A stretch of DNA of 64,000 nucleotides, from NCBI RefSeq assembly GCF_009796285.1, contig NZ_CP047020.1, positions 5,084,001 through 5,148,000 of the forward strand, written 5' to 3'. Source of the stretch: Streptomyces broussonetiae (lineage in GTDB: Bacteria > Actinomycetota > Actinomycetes > Streptomycetales > Streptomycetaceae). The stretch's first letter is position 1. Each line of letters begins with the position of its first letter. This document shows positions 33,402-44,510 of the stretch, one piece after another. The notes below the pieces were generated by a model. It was not told the DNA's origin, searched no databases, and saw only the letters and a program-made list of their open reading frames with translations. The position numbers and the translations under genes are program-made.

Positions 33402-34451
33402 GTGCGCATGAACCACTTCCAGAACCTGGTGGGGCCGCTCGAGCAGGTGACGGCTTCCTACCGTGCCGTGCGGCCACGGTCGGCGCGCAAGGTGTCGGTC
33501 ACGCAGAGAGCCGACCAACTCGCCGCGTGGGTCGCCCTCAGCCTGGATGAGCCGGCGGCGCTCAAGAACCTGCACGACGAGGCCGCGGAGCTGCGCGACG
33601 TTGCCCGGCTGAGCGATGCACTTCCGAGGATCGCCGAGGGAGCGATGACGCTCATCGGCGCCGAGTTCGGGAACATCCAGTTCCTGAACCCCCTCGACGA
33701 CTCCCTGGTCCTGGTCACCCAGTCGGGGTTCAAGCAGGAGTTCCTCGACCACTTCGCGGTGGTCCATGACAACCGCTCGGTCTGCGGTCGGGCCGCCCGG
33801 CAGTGCGCCCAGGCAGTCACGCCCGACGTCCGCGAGGACCCCGCCTTCACCCCGCACCAGAAGACCTTCCGTGCCGCAGGGGTGCGCGCGGTCCAGTCGA
33901 CGCCGCTGGTCGATCGCGCCGGGCGGCTGGTCGGGGTGATCTCGACCCACGCGTCGCAGCCCGGCCGTCCGTCCGATCAGGACCTGTGGACCATGCAGCT
34001 CTACGCGCAGCTCGCCGGGGAGGCCGTCGCACGGCACCTGGCCGGCCCGCGTGTCGACGGTCATCCGGCCGACCTGCCGCACAACAGCACCGACCTGTAC
34101 CGGCGCGCGGCACTCCTCGAGGGAGCCGGGCCCAGGAGCGGGGTGACCCACTGGGTGTACCGGGTGGACGAACCGTGCGGTTCCGAGGGGTGTCGCATGT
34201 ACGGAGTCCACCCCGCCCAGTGGCGCGGCAGGATGACCACCGACAGCCCCGGCCAGGACGCGGAGTACGTTGCAGCCCTTGTCGTCCGCGAGCTGATGGC
34301 CGACTGGGACATGCGTGGACTGCGCAGCAAGAGGCCCGTACACGTGCACGTCTGGCGCGGCTGGGAGGGCACCCTGCAGAGCGCGGCCTTCACCATGGAG
34401 CTCCAGCCCGACCCCCGCGCGGACCGGCCTCCGGCCGTCGACGCCCTGTAG
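33402..34451 (+). CDS. GAF-domain sensor protein
   Basis: About 349 residues; starts at GTG 33402 (GAGG five bases upstream) or ATG 33408. Residues 60-220 are a GAF domain: 'LPRIAEGAMTLIGAEFGNIQFLNPLDDSLVLVTQSGF', 'VCGRAARQCAQAVTPDVREDPAFTPHQKTFRAAGVRAVQSTPLVDRAGRLVGVISTH'. This is the form often fused to ANTAR or histidine kinase parts. Here the C-terminal 130 residues have no recognisable output domain ('THWVYRVDEPCGSEGCRMYGVHPAQW', 'VHVHVWRGWEGTLQSAAFTMEL'). It lies upstream of a membrane Ser/Thr kinase, 165 bases apart, so a signalling link is possible. The ligand is unknown. Confidence 0.75.
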   Translation: MRMNHFQNLVGPLEQVTASYRAVRPRSARKVSVTQRADQLAAWVALSLDEPAALKNLHDEAAELRDVARLSDALPRIAEGAMTLIGAEFGNIQFLNPLDDSLVLVTQSGFKQEFLDHFAVVHDNRSVCGRAARQCAQAVTPDVREDPAFTPHQKTFRAAGVRAVQSTPLVDRAGRLVGVISTHASQPGRPSDQDLWTMQLYAQLAGEAVARHLAGPRVDGHPADLPHNSTDLYRRAALLEGAGPRSGVTHWVYRVDEPCGSEGCRMYGVHPAQWRGRMTTDSPGQDAEYVAALVVRELMADWDMRGLRSKRPVHVHVWRGWEGTLQSAAFTMELQPDPRADRPPAVDAL

Positions 34452-34617
34452 GAGCGGGATACCGGCCGACCGCACAGCAGTTGTCGAACCCCCCGTGGTC
34501 CTGATCACATCACCCGAGGGGAACGACATCCCGTGCCCATGGACTCCTTGCGTCTGTCGAACTCTGTCGAACAGGGTCTGCGATCCGCGGACTGCCGACG
34601 GTCGTGGGGGGAACGCG

Positions 34618-36102
34618 GTGGAGCACAGGACGCTGGGGCAGCGGTACGAGCTGGTGGAGCAGCTGGGCCAGGGTGGCATGGGCACGGTGTACCGGGCCGT
34701 CGACCACCGCCTGCGCCGTACCGTCGCGGTCAAGACCCTCTCCGCCGAGCTGGTGCGGCAGCCGCAGTTCCTCGCCCGGTTCCAGCGCGAGGCGCACGCC
34801 GCCGCCGCGCTCAATCACCCCGGCGTGGCGACCGTGTACGACGTGGGCGAGGACGCGGTGGACGGCTTCGCCGCGCCGTACCTCGTCATGGAGTACGTCG
34901 AGGGCCGCACTCTCGCCCACGAGCTGAGGGACGGCCCGCTGCCGGCCGAGCAGGCGGCGGACGTGGCGGGGCAGGTGCTCGAGGCCCTGCGGCACAGCCA
35001 CGGGCACGGCATCGTGCACCGGGACATCAAGCCGGCGAACGTCATGCTCACCCGGGCCGGCACGGCCAAGATCCTTGATTTCGGCATCGCGAAGGCGCTC
35101 AGCGAGGTGGCGACCCGGCTGACCGGGACAGGTGTGGCGGTCGGTACGCCTGCCTATCTCGCGCCGGAACAGATAGAAGGCCGCGACACGGACCACCGGA
35201 CGGATCTGTACGCGGTGGGCTGCCTGCTGTACGAGTTGCTGACCGGCCGCCCTCCCTACACCGGGGAGTCGCCGTTCTCGGTGATGCACCAGCACCTGGT
35301 ACAGGAGCCTGTGCCGCCGTCGCTGCTGCGCCCGGGTCTGTCGCCGGGCGTGGACGCGGTGGTGCTGCGGGCGCTGCGCAAGCGCCGCGAGGACCGGTTC
35401 GCCGACGCGGCGGAGATGAAGTCGGAACTGGAGCGGGTCGCGCAGACACCCATGGTGCCCGCGATGCCGACCCCGACCGAGGTGGATCGACCTGCTCCGC
35501 AGGCCCAGCCCGAGTCGGTGGAGGCTGTGCGGCGCGACGAGGCGGCGACGGGAGCGGACCGGGTCCGGTCCCTGGGCCGGGTGGTGTTCCGGCCCACGCC
35601 GGAGGGGATGGTCGCGCTCCTCGGCAGCACCCTCGCGGTGGTGGTGTCGCGCTCCGAGATGATCAGTACCGAGCACTTCCCGCTGGTCGCGCTGCTCGGT
35701 GGCCTCGCGGGGTGCGCACTGCTGCTGTGGTCGGCGCGCCTGGCGTGTGCCGTGGCCTGGGCTCCGGTGGCGGAGGCGGTGGCGGTGTGGTCGGAGTTCT
35801 CCCGCGCCAACGTGGGCTGGGAGACGAGGTACGTCGTCATCGCCCTGCTGCTGGGGCTCGTCGCCGGGCTGTGTCTGGTGGCCGGTTACCGGGACGAGCG
35901 CTCGGGCGGATTCGCGTTGGTGGCGTTCTGGTTCACGGGGCTGACGTCGGTGTGGTTCTTCCTCGACGACCTGCGCAAGATCGGCGTGTTCTACGTCGTG
36001 CTGCTCGGGGTCTGCCTCGCCCTCGGCGCCCAGACCCTCAAGACCCGTCTCGCCGAGTCCGGCCGCCCCGCCGTCCCGGTCCCGGAGCGGGCCGCCCGCT
36101 GA
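34618..36102 (+). CDS. membrane-bound eukaryotic-type Ser/Thr protein kinase
   Basis: 494 residues from GTG 34618. The kinase domain (about 8-275) has all motifs: P-loop '[10 protein letters not shown]', Lys in 'TVAVKTL', '[12 protein letters not shown]', catalytic loop '[11 protein letters not shown]', 'LDFGIAK', '[13 protein letters not shown]', and '[19 protein letters not shown]'. A Pro-rich linker follows (280-330). The C-terminus has about five membrane segments, for example '[28 protein letters not shown]' and '[20 protein letters not shown]', instead of the single pass plus PASTA repeats of PknB. The polytopic tail may sense the membrane state. It runs toward a Yip1 gene and stops at a hairpin. 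Confidence 0.92.
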   Translation: MEHRTLGQRYELVEQLGQGGMGTVYRAVDHRLRRTVAVKTLSAELVRQPQFLARFQREAHAAAALNHPGVATVYDVGEDAVDGFAAPYLVMEYVEGRTLAHELRDGPLPAEQAADVAGQVLEALRHSHGHGIVHRDIKPANVMLTRAGTAKILDFGIAKALSEVATRLTGTGVAVGTPAYLAPEQIEGRDTDHRTDLYAVGCLLYELLTGRPPYTGESPFSVMHQHLVQEPVPPSLLRPGLSPGVDAVVLRALRKRREDRFADAAEMKSELERVAQTPMVPAMPTPTEVDRPAPQAQPESVEAVRRDEAATGADRVRSLGRVVFRPTPEGMVALLGSTLAVVVSRSEMISTEHFPLVALLGGLAGCALLLWSARLACAVAWAPVAEAVAVWSEFSRANVGWETRYVVIALLLGLVAGLCLVAGYRDERSGGFALVAFWFTGLTSVWFFLDDLRKIGVFYVVLLGVCLALGAQTLKTRLAESGRPAVPVPERAAR

Positions 36103-36237
36103 GCCGGTCCTGGCCCCTGGCCCCCGCTCGCGGGCCATGCCGGGCAGGCTCCCGGCACCTGGTCCCGGAGGACCGGCGCCTGGTCCGGGGCACGGAAAAG
36201 GGCCCCTGTCCTGCCGGAGCCCTTCGTCGTACCGCCG

Positions 36238-36271
36238 TTCGCACCGGGCCGGGAAAGCGGCCCCGTGCGAA
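36238..36271. terminator. hairpin between the convergent kinase and Yip1 genes
   Basis: TTCGCACCGGGCCG at 36238-36251 and CGGCCCCGTGCGAA at 36258-36271 form a long stem with one internal mismatch and a short purine loop. It abuts the Yip1 stop codon and can end both converging transcripts. Confidence 0.65.
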
Positions 36272-37246
36272 CTAGAACGTGCCCAGCTTCACGATCGACA
36301 GCAGCGCGATCAGCTGGATCGCCGACGCGCCCAGCGCCTTCGGCCACGGCAGGTCGTGGGAGCGGGAGACCATCAGGGTCAGCAGCGCGCCCGCGCCGAT
36401 CCAGGTGGCCCAGCCGAGCAGTTGGACGAAGCCCGCGTCGCCGCCGGCGAACATGGCGACCAGCAGGCGGGGCGCGTCCGTGAGGGACGTGATCAGCATG
36501 GACAGGCCGACCGTCGGCTGCCAGGCGCCGTCACCGCCGAGCTGGCGGGCCAGGGTGTGGGTGACCACGCCCAGGATGAACAGGCCCAGCACCATCACGA
36601 CCGCCGTGATCAGCACGATCGGCACCGCGTTGGAGAGCGTCGCGCCGATCGCGTCCTTGCGGGCGCCGTCGAAGCCGAAGACGGCGAGCAGGCCGTAGAG
36701 GAACGTGGTGATGAGCGCCGGGGTCCACATCGTGTAGTCCCGCATGCGCAGGAACGTCTGGTTGGGGGAGAGGAGGATCCCCTTCAGCAGTTCCTTCCAG
36801 TGCAGCGGCGGGCCGAGCGGGGCCGCGGGCGCGGTCGCCGAGCCGGCCTGGTAGGTCGCTCCCTGGGTGTAGCCGGCGGCCTCGTCGATCGAGAACGCCT
36901 GGGTGTGGCCCGGGTTGTTGGCCGCGTACGGGTCCGGCGCACCGTGTCCGGCACCGGCCGGATGGCCGCCGCCGTCGCCGAAGTACTCCGGGCCGTCCTC
37001 ACCCGGACCCGGGTACCCGTACGGCTGTCCCTGCTGCGGGTGCGGCCGCTGCTGTCCCTGGTGCGGGTACGGCGGCTGCGGCGCCGGCGGGTAGCTGTAC
37101 GACGGGCCCGACGGCCGGCCGTACGAGGGCCCCGCGGGCTGCCCGTACCGCGGCCCCGGCCGGCCGTTCGACGGGGCCTGCGGTGCCTGCTGTCCTTGGG
37201 GGGTGCGGTTGTCCCGGTCCCCTCGTCCGATCCTGAATCCAGCCAC
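36272..37246 (-). CDS. Yip1-family membrane protein with Pro/Gly/Tyr-rich N-terminus
   Basis: 324 residues. The first 135 are low-complexity (Pro, Gly, Gln, Tyr, for example 'GQPAGPSYGRPSGPSYSYPP'), a disordered cytoplasmic tail. The rest is a Yip1 domain: 'WKELLKGILLSPNQTFLRMRDYTMWTPALITTFLYGLLAVFG', then four more membrane segments with 'VVMVLGLFILGVVTHTLARQLGGDGAWQPTVGL'. In bacteria such proteins are of unknown role, possibly in envelope trafficking or lipid homeostasis. The GTG start 37246 lacks a strong ribosome site. The gene is convergent with the kinase. Confidence 0.82.
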   Translation of the reverse strand: MAGFRIGRGDRDNRTPQGQQAPQAPSNGRPGPRYGQPAGPSYGRPSGPSYSYPPAPQPPYPHQGQQRPHPQQGQPYGYPGPGEDGPEYFGDGGGHPAGAGHGAPDPYAANNPGHTQAFSIDEAAGYTQGATYQAGSATAPAAPLGPPLHWKELLKGILLSPNQTFLRMRDYTMWTPALITTFLYGLLAVFGFDGARKDAIGATLSNAVPIVLITAVVMVLGLFILGVVTHTLARQLGGDGAWQPTVGLSMLITSLTDAPRLLVAMFAGGDAGFVQLLGWATWIGAGALLTLMVSRSHDLPWPKALGASAIQLIALLSIVKLGTF

Positions 37247-37532
37247 GTCATCGAACGTACCTGGTCCCGGAGAGCGCTGTGGCGGGCCCGGGCGTCAGGG
37301 CCCGGCTTTGCGGCCGACCTGTGACATCCCGTAAGGGACCGTCAGGGGACGGATCCGGGGAAATCCAGGGTTTGCCGGGGAGGTCGGTCCAGGAAGCCGC
37401 CGCCCACGGTCGTCAGGTGGACGGCCCCTGTGCAGTCGACGAGGTGCGGACCGTCCGTGTCGGCCGTGAGGTGTCCCGTGGTCCGTCCGGGGGCGTGGGG
37501 CACCACACTCCGAACACGTGGCGCGCGACTCA

Positions 37533-37880
37533 TCAAGGGCCGACAGCCGAGATCACCTTTCCATTTTTGTTGATCATGAAGCCTTGCTGGGCCAGCGCAG
37601 CGATAAGGCCGAAGATCGCGACGCCCATGGGGGGACGTGTCCAGGTAGGGCTCTTCGACGCTGACGAGCAGCACGCCGTGTTTGGCCAACTCCTCATTGA
37701 TCAGCATGGCCTCAAGGGCACCCTGCCGAGTGAGGCGGGACAGCGAGAACACGACCACTGCGTCCAGGTGCCCAGCCGGATTTACCGACGTCGGCGAAGT
37801 GGCCCGCGTTGTCCCAGCCTTTGGCCGTGATCAGCGCCTCGCACTTGGTCCGCTGCGCTTCGGGGGACGACGCGGAGTCG
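37533..37880 (-). pseudogene. serine recombinase/invertase remnant with frameshifts
   Basis: Three pieces in three frames reconstruct the catalytic half of a small serine recombinase: 'SSPEAQRTKCEALITAKGWDNAGHFADVGKSGWAPG', then 'VVVFSLSRLTRQGALEAMLINEELAKHGVLLVSVEEPYLDTS', then 'MGVAIFGLIAALAQQGFMINKNGKVISAVGP' to a TGA. The switch in the run of C/G near 37635 is a simple slip. The catalytic Ser region and the DNA-binding end are gone. 'SRLTRQ' and 'EPYLDTS' are strong family marks. It occupies most of the 730-base gap between the Yip1 and monooxygenase genes. Confidence 0.75.
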
Positions 37881-37975
37881 TCCTCACGCTTCCTTGACCG
37901 TCAGATGTAGGACACTGCGCGCACATGGTCCAGATTAGGGGTCCAGTCGGAGCCCCGTTTGACGAGAGGTGTCAT

Positions 37976-38302
37976 GTGCCTAGCGTAGTAAAAATCAACG
38001 TGCTGACCGTTCCCGCCGAGCAGCGGGAGGTGCTGGAGAAGCGGTTCGCCTCGCGTGCCCACGCGGTGGAGAACTCCGACGGCTTCGAGTGGTTCGAGCT
38101 GCTGCGGCCCGTCGAGGGCACCGACACCTACCTCGTGTACACGCGCTGGCGGGACGAGGCGTCGTTCCATGCCTGGATGGAGGGGCCGATGAAGGCCGCG
38201 CACCAGGGCGGCGCGGAGGGCGAGCGCCCGAAGCCGGCGGCCTCCGGCTCCACCCTGTGGTCCTTCGAGGTGGTGCAGCAGGCGGGGCCCAAGTCCGCGT
38301 AG
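37976..38302 (+). CDS. antibiotic-biosynthesis-monooxygenase (ABM) domain protein, HmoB/IsdG-like
   Basis: 108 residues from GTG 37976 with GAGAGG upstream. 'VVKINVLTVPAEQREVLEKRFASRAHAVENSDGFEWFELLRPVEGTDTYLVYTRWRDEASFHAWMEGPMKAAHQG' is a complete ABM ferredoxin-like fold: dimeric, with the 'F..W' and 'Y.V.T.W' strands. Similar proteins oxidise quinone-like substrates or degrade heme. The His in 'AAHQGG' could be a heme ligand in the IsdG-like reading. It ends at a strong bidirectional terminator facing the Fe-S oxidoreductase gene. Confidence 0.85.
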   Translation: MPSVVKINVLTVPAEQREVLEKRFASRAHAVENSDGFEWFELLRPVEGTDTYLVYTRWRDEASFHAWMEGPMKAAHQGGAEGERPKPAASGSTLWSFEVVQQAGPKSA

Positions 38303-38330
38303 GGCATCGCCCGCACGCCCGTAGACGACG

Positions 38331-38363
38331 ACGCCCCCCTGTCCGAGACGGACAGGGGGGCGT
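38331..38363. terminator. strong bidirectional terminator
   Basis: A 15-bp perfect stem, ACGCCCCCCTGTCCG with CGGACAGGGGGGCGT, around a 3-base loop AGA. It lies between the ends of the ABM gene and the Fe-S oxidoreductase gene, which converge on it. Confidence 0.85.
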
Positions 38364-38381
38364 CTGACGTGACGGCCCGTT

Positions 38382-40664
38382 CTACTTCACGGGTTCGGGC
38401 TCGGGTGCGTTCTCGGTCTCGGTCCGGCCGGCGGGGTCGGCGGGGGTCCTGACGGAGTCGAGGAGGAGCTGGGCGACGTCGACGACCTGGATGGACTCCT
38501 TCGCCGTTCCGTCGTTCTTCTTGCCGTTGACGGAGTCGGTGAGCATGACGAGGCAGAACGGGCAGGCGGTGGAGACGATGTCGGGGTTGAGGGAGAGGGC
38601 TTCGTCGACGCGTTCGTTGTTGATGCGCTTGCCGATGCGCTCTTCCATCCACATCCGGGCGCCGCCGGCGCCGCAGCAGAAGCCGCGTTCCTTGTGGCGG
38701 TGCATCTCCTCGTTGCGCAGGCCCGGGACCTTGCCGATGATCTCGCGCGGGGGCGTGTAGATCTTGTTGTGGCGGCCGAGGTAGCAGGGGTCGTGGTAGG
38801 TGATGATGCCCTCGACGGGGGTGACGGGGATCAGCTTGCCCTCGTCGACCAGGTGCTGCAGCAGCTGGGTGTGGTGGATGACCTCGTAGTCGCCGCCGAG
38901 CTGGGGGTATTCGTTGCCGATCGTGTTGAGGCAGTGCGGGCAGGTGGCGACGATCTTCTTGGCGGACCGGGGCTTCTTCGACTCGGCGGTGACCTTGCCC
39001 TCGTCGTCCAGCTCCTCGCCGAACGCGGTGTTGAGGGCCATCACGTTCTCCATGCCCAGTTCCTGGAAGAGGGGTTCGTTGCCCAGGCGGCGGGCGGAGT
39101 CACCGGTGCACTTCTCGTCGCCGCCCATGATGGCGAACTTCACGCCGGCGATGTGGAGGAGTTCGGCGAAGGCCTTGGTGGTCTTCTTCGCGCGGTCCTC
39201 CAGGGCGCCGGCGCAGCCGACCCAGTACAGGTACTCGACCTCGGTGAGGTCCTCGATGTCCTTGCCGAGGACCGGGATCTCGAAGTCGACTTCCTTGGTC
39301 CATTCCAGGCGCTGCTTCTTGGCCAGGCCCCAGGGGTTGCCCTTCTTCTCCAGGTTCTTGAGCATCGTGCCGGCCTCGGAGGGGAACGCGGACTCGATCA
39401 TGACCTGGTAGCGGCGCATGTCGACGATGTGGTCGATGTGCTCGATGTCGACGGGGCACTGTTCGACGCAGGCGCCGCAGGTGGTGCAGGACCACAGCAC
39501 GTCGGGGTCGATGACGCCGCCTTCCTGGGCGGTGCCGATCAGCGGGCGTTCGGCCTCGGCCAGGGCGGCGGCGGGCACTCCGGCCAGCTGCTCCTTGCCC
39601 GCCTTCTCCTCGCCCTCCGTGGTCTTGCCGCCGCCGGCCAGCAGGTAGGGCGCCTTGGCGTGGGCGTGGTCCCGCAGCGACATGATCAGCAGCTTGGGGG
39701 ACAGGGGCTTGCCGGTGTTCCAGGCGGGGCACTGCGACTGGCAGCGGCCGCACTCGGTGCAGGTGGAGAAGTCCAGCAGGCCCTTCCAGGAGAACTGCTC
39801 GACCTGGGAGACGCCGAAGACGTCGTCCTCGCCGGGGTCCTCGAAGTTGATCGGCTTGCCGTCCGAGGTCATCGGCAGCAGCGCGCCGAGAGAGGTCCCG
39901 CCGTCGGCGTTGCGCTTGAACCAGATGTTCGGGAAGGCCAGGAAGCGGTGCCAGGCCACGCCCATGTCGGTCTTGAGCGCGACCACGATCATCCAGATGA
40001 AGGACGTCGCGATCTTCAGACCCGCGAAGAAGTAGGTGAGGTTCTGGAGCGTGGAGACGTCCATGCCCTTCAGCCACGCCACGACCGGGTACGAGATGAA
40101 GAAGGAGGCCTCGTAGCCGTCGACGTGGTGCTGGGCGCCCTCGAGCGCGTGCAGCATGAAGATGCAGACGCCGACGACGAGGATGACGGTCTCGACGAAG
40201 TACGCCTGGCCGAAACTCGAGCCGGCGAAGCGGGACTTGCGGCCCGGCTTGTTCGGCTTGCTCAGCTGGCGGATGACGACCAGGACCGCGATGCCGAGCA
40301 CCGTCGTCGTACCGATGAACTCGACGAAGACGTTGTACGGCGTCCAGTCGCCGATGACCGGCAGGATCCAGTCGGCCTTGAAGAGCTGGCCGATGGCGTT
40401 GACGATCGTCAGCAGCAGTGTGTAGAAGCCGATCGCCACGAACCAGTGCGCCACTCCCACGACGCCCCAGCGGTTCATGCGGGTGTGGCCGAGGAACTCC
40501 TTGGCCACGGTGACGGTGCGCTGTGCGGGGTCGTTGGTCCTGGTCCCGGCCGGAACCGGCTGGCCCAACCGCATGAAGTTGAAGATCTGCAGGAGGGCGC
40601 GGCCGAACAGAGCCACGCCGACCACGATCAGGACCAGCGACACGATGATCGCGGCGAGTTGCAT
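38382..40664 (-). CDS. membrane iron-sulfur oxidoreductase, heterodisulfide-reductase-like (HdrD/DsrK type)
   Basis: 760 residues from ATG 40664 (AGGAGC five bases upstream). The N-terminal third has about six membrane segments ('MQLAAIIVSLVLIVVGVALFG', 'VVGVAHWFVAIGFYTLLLTIVNAI'), like the heme b subunit of nitrate or Hdr-type reductases. Two [4Fe-4S] motifs follow, 'CTECGRCQSQCP' and 'CTTCGACVEQCP'. Two CCG-like domains close the protein: 'CPHCLNTIGNEY...HHTQLL', 'DPCYLGRHN' and 'GFCCGAGGARMWMEE', then 'ACPFCLVML'. This large fused form is widespread in actinobacteria and probably passes electrons from a cytosolic donor to quinone. The TTAC-N6-GTAA dyad just upstream may control it. Confidence 0.9.
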   Translation of the reverse strand: MQLAAIIVSLVLIVVGVALFGRALLQIFNFMRLGQPVPAGTRTNDPAQRTVTVAKEFLGHTRMNRWGVVGVAHWFVAIGFYTLLLTIVNAIGQLFKADWILPVIGDWTPYNVFVEFIGTTTVLGIAVLVVIRQLSKPNKPGRKSRFAGSSFGQAYFVETVILVVGVCIFMLHALEGAQHHVDGYEASFFISYPVVAWLKGMDVSTLQNLTYFFAGLKIATSFIWMIVVALKTDMGVAWHRFLAFPNIWFKRNADGGTSLGALLPMTSDGKPINFEDPGEDDVFGVSQVEQFSWKGLLDFSTCTECGRCQSQCPAWNTGKPLSPKLLIMSLRDHAHAKAPYLLAGGGKTTEGEEKAGKEQLAGVPAAALAEAERPLIGTAQEGGVIDPDVLWSCTTCGACVEQCPVDIEHIDHIVDMRRYQVMIESAFPSEAGTMLKNLEKKGNPWGLAKKQRLEWTKEVDFEIPVLGKDIEDLTEVEYLYWVGCAGALEDRAKKTTKAFAELLHIAGVKFAIMGGDEKCTGDSARRLGNEPLFQELGMENVMALNTAFGEELDDEGKVTAESKKPRSAKKIVATCPHCLNTIGNEYPQLGGDYEVIHHTQLLQHLVDEGKLIPVTPVEGIITYHDPCYLGRHNKIYTPPREIIGKVPGLRNEEMHRHKERGFCCGAGGARMWMEERIGKRINNERVDEALSLNPDIVSTACPFCLVMLTDSVNGKKNDGTAKESIQVVDVAQLLLDSVRTPADPAGRTETENAPEPEPVK

Positions 40665-40698
40665 TGGGGCTCCTGAGGCGGCCTTGAACTGAGCGATA

Positions 40699-40712
40699 TT
40701 ACTAAGCGGTAA
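40699..40712. promoter_or_regulatory. TTAC-N6-GTAA dyad, candidate operator
   Basis: TTACTAAGCGGTAA is a small symmetrical site 34 bases upstream of the Fe-S oxidoreductase start, within an AT-rich patch (GATATT...AACTTATG) that looks like the promoter. The half-site spacing suits a TetR-family dimer; in actinobacteria similar dyads precede fatty-acid oxidation genes. Which regulator binds is unknown. Confidence 0.45.
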
Positions 40713-40847
40713 CTTATGCAGTCCGTCTGAGACTACCCCCATCATCCTTCGGGATGCAGCAGGCCTCGGGGTGATGCGCGTCATCCCCCGGCTCATCAGA
40801 TCGTGTTATTCATACCGAATTGCTACATTCGCCCCTACCTTAGAGCC

Positions 40848-41867
40848 GTGCTCTACGGGATCGCCGCCGCCACCGCCGCCCTTCTGCTCGCCGCTCTCCT
40901 CGCGGCGCTGCTCAGGGGGCCCGCGCTGCGGGCGGGCATCGTCGACCGGCGCATGCAGCGCCGCCTGCCGCTGCTCGGCGGGCTCGCCGTGGTGGCCGTC
41001 ACCTGCTTCGTCGCCTGGGTCGGCGAGTGGACCCGGATCGCCCCGCTCGGGGACGGGGTCGGCAGGCTGCTGATCGTCGCCGCGGTGCTCGCCGCGCTGG
41101 GCCTGGTCGCCGATGTGTGGCGGCTTCGCGCGCGCGTGCTCGTCGCCGGTACGGCCGTGGCGGCGTTCTGCGTGGTGCCGTACGACGAGACGGGTGTGCC
41201 GGGCGGGATGCTCGCCGTGTGCTGGATCGTGGTCGCCTCGCTCGCCTTCAAGGGGCTCGATCACGTGGACGGGCTGGCGGGGACCGTCGGGGTCGTCACC
41301 GCCTTCGGGGCCGGAGCCTGTGCCGCCGCCGAGGTGCTGGACGGGCTCGCCGTCCTGCTGAGCGTGTTCGCCGCCGCGCTCACCGGCTTTCTGATGCACA
41401 ACTGGCATCCCGCGCGGATCGGGCTCGGTGCCTGCGGCTCCCTGTTCACCGGGTTCCTGCTGTCCTCCTCGCTCGTCCTCACGCGCGCGGGCTACGGGCT
41501 CGGGCCGAGCGCGGCGGTGGTGTGCTGTTTCGGTGCGGTCGCCCTCGCCGACGCCGTACTCGTGGTTCTCGCCCGGTGGCTGGCCCGGCGCCCGCTGCTG
41601 CGGCGCGGTCCCGACCATCTCGCGCACCGGCTGCGCCGGCTCGGGCTCACCCCGCCGGGCTCCGTCGTGCTGCTGGGCGCCGGCTCCTTCTCGACGGTGC
41701 TCGTGGGGGTGCTGATGCACACCGGGTGGACCGGTGAGCGGGCCGTGCTGTGGGTGGCCGGAGGGGTGCTGGTGACGGTCGCCGTACTCCTTCGTATCCC
41801 TGTCCAGCGGCCCCGGGAGACGACATCTGTGCAGGTCAGCGGCCAGTTGCGTGTAAGGAACGGATAA
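40848..41867 (+). CDS. MraY/WecA-like membrane glycosyltransferase homologue with altered catalytic residues
   Basis: 339 residues from GTG 40848; TACCTT sits at -10 relative to this codon, suggesting a leaderless message. About ten membrane segments and the family landmarks are visible: 'RRLPLLGGLAVVAV' (P..GG.A), 'LVADVWRLRARV' where transferases have an Asp pair, 'FKGLDHVDGLAGTVG' for the 'N..DG.DGLA' block, 'HNWHPARIGLGACGSLFTGFLL' for 'N..PA..F.GD.GS', and 'HLAHRLRRLGL' for the final His-rich loop. Both the first Asp of the pair (Ala88) and the later catalytic Asp (Ala195) are lost. A full UDP-sugar:polyprenyl-phosphate transferase reaction is therefore doubtful. It lies just upstream of dnaK. 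Confidence 0.8.
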   Translation: MLYGIAAATAALLLAALLAALLRGPALRAGIVDRRMQRRLPLLGGLAVVAVTCFVAWVGEWTRIAPLGDGVGRLLIVAAVLAALGLVADVWRLRARVLVAGTAVAAFCVVPYDETGVPGGMLAVCWIVVASLAFKGLDHVDGLAGTVGVVTAFGAGACAAAEVLDGLAVLLSVFAAALTGFLMHNWHPARIGLGACGSLFTGFLLSSSLVLTRAGYGLGPSAAVVCCFGAVALADAVLVVLARWLARRPLLRRGPDHLAHRLRRLGLTPPGSVVLLGAGSFSTVLVGVLMHTGWTGERAVLWVAGGVLVTVAVLLRIPVQRPRETTSVQVSGQLRVRNG

Positions 41868-41869
41868 GA

Positions 41870-41890
41870 CTTGAGTCGCTGCGACTCAGG
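41870..41890. promoter_or_regulatory. HAIR operator 1 upstream of dnaK (HspR site)
   Basis: CTTGAGT-N7-ACTCAGG matches the HspR inverted repeat CTTGAGT-N7-ACTCAAG with one change. It lies about 25 bases upstream of the likely -35 (TTGACC at 41895-41900). Confidence 0.85.
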
Positions 41891-41898
41891 TCTGTTGA

Positions 41899-44474
<2,576 letters not shown>

Positions 44475-44510
44475 CGTAATCACTCGAGTCAGGAAGGAGG
44501 GGCGTCGGGG

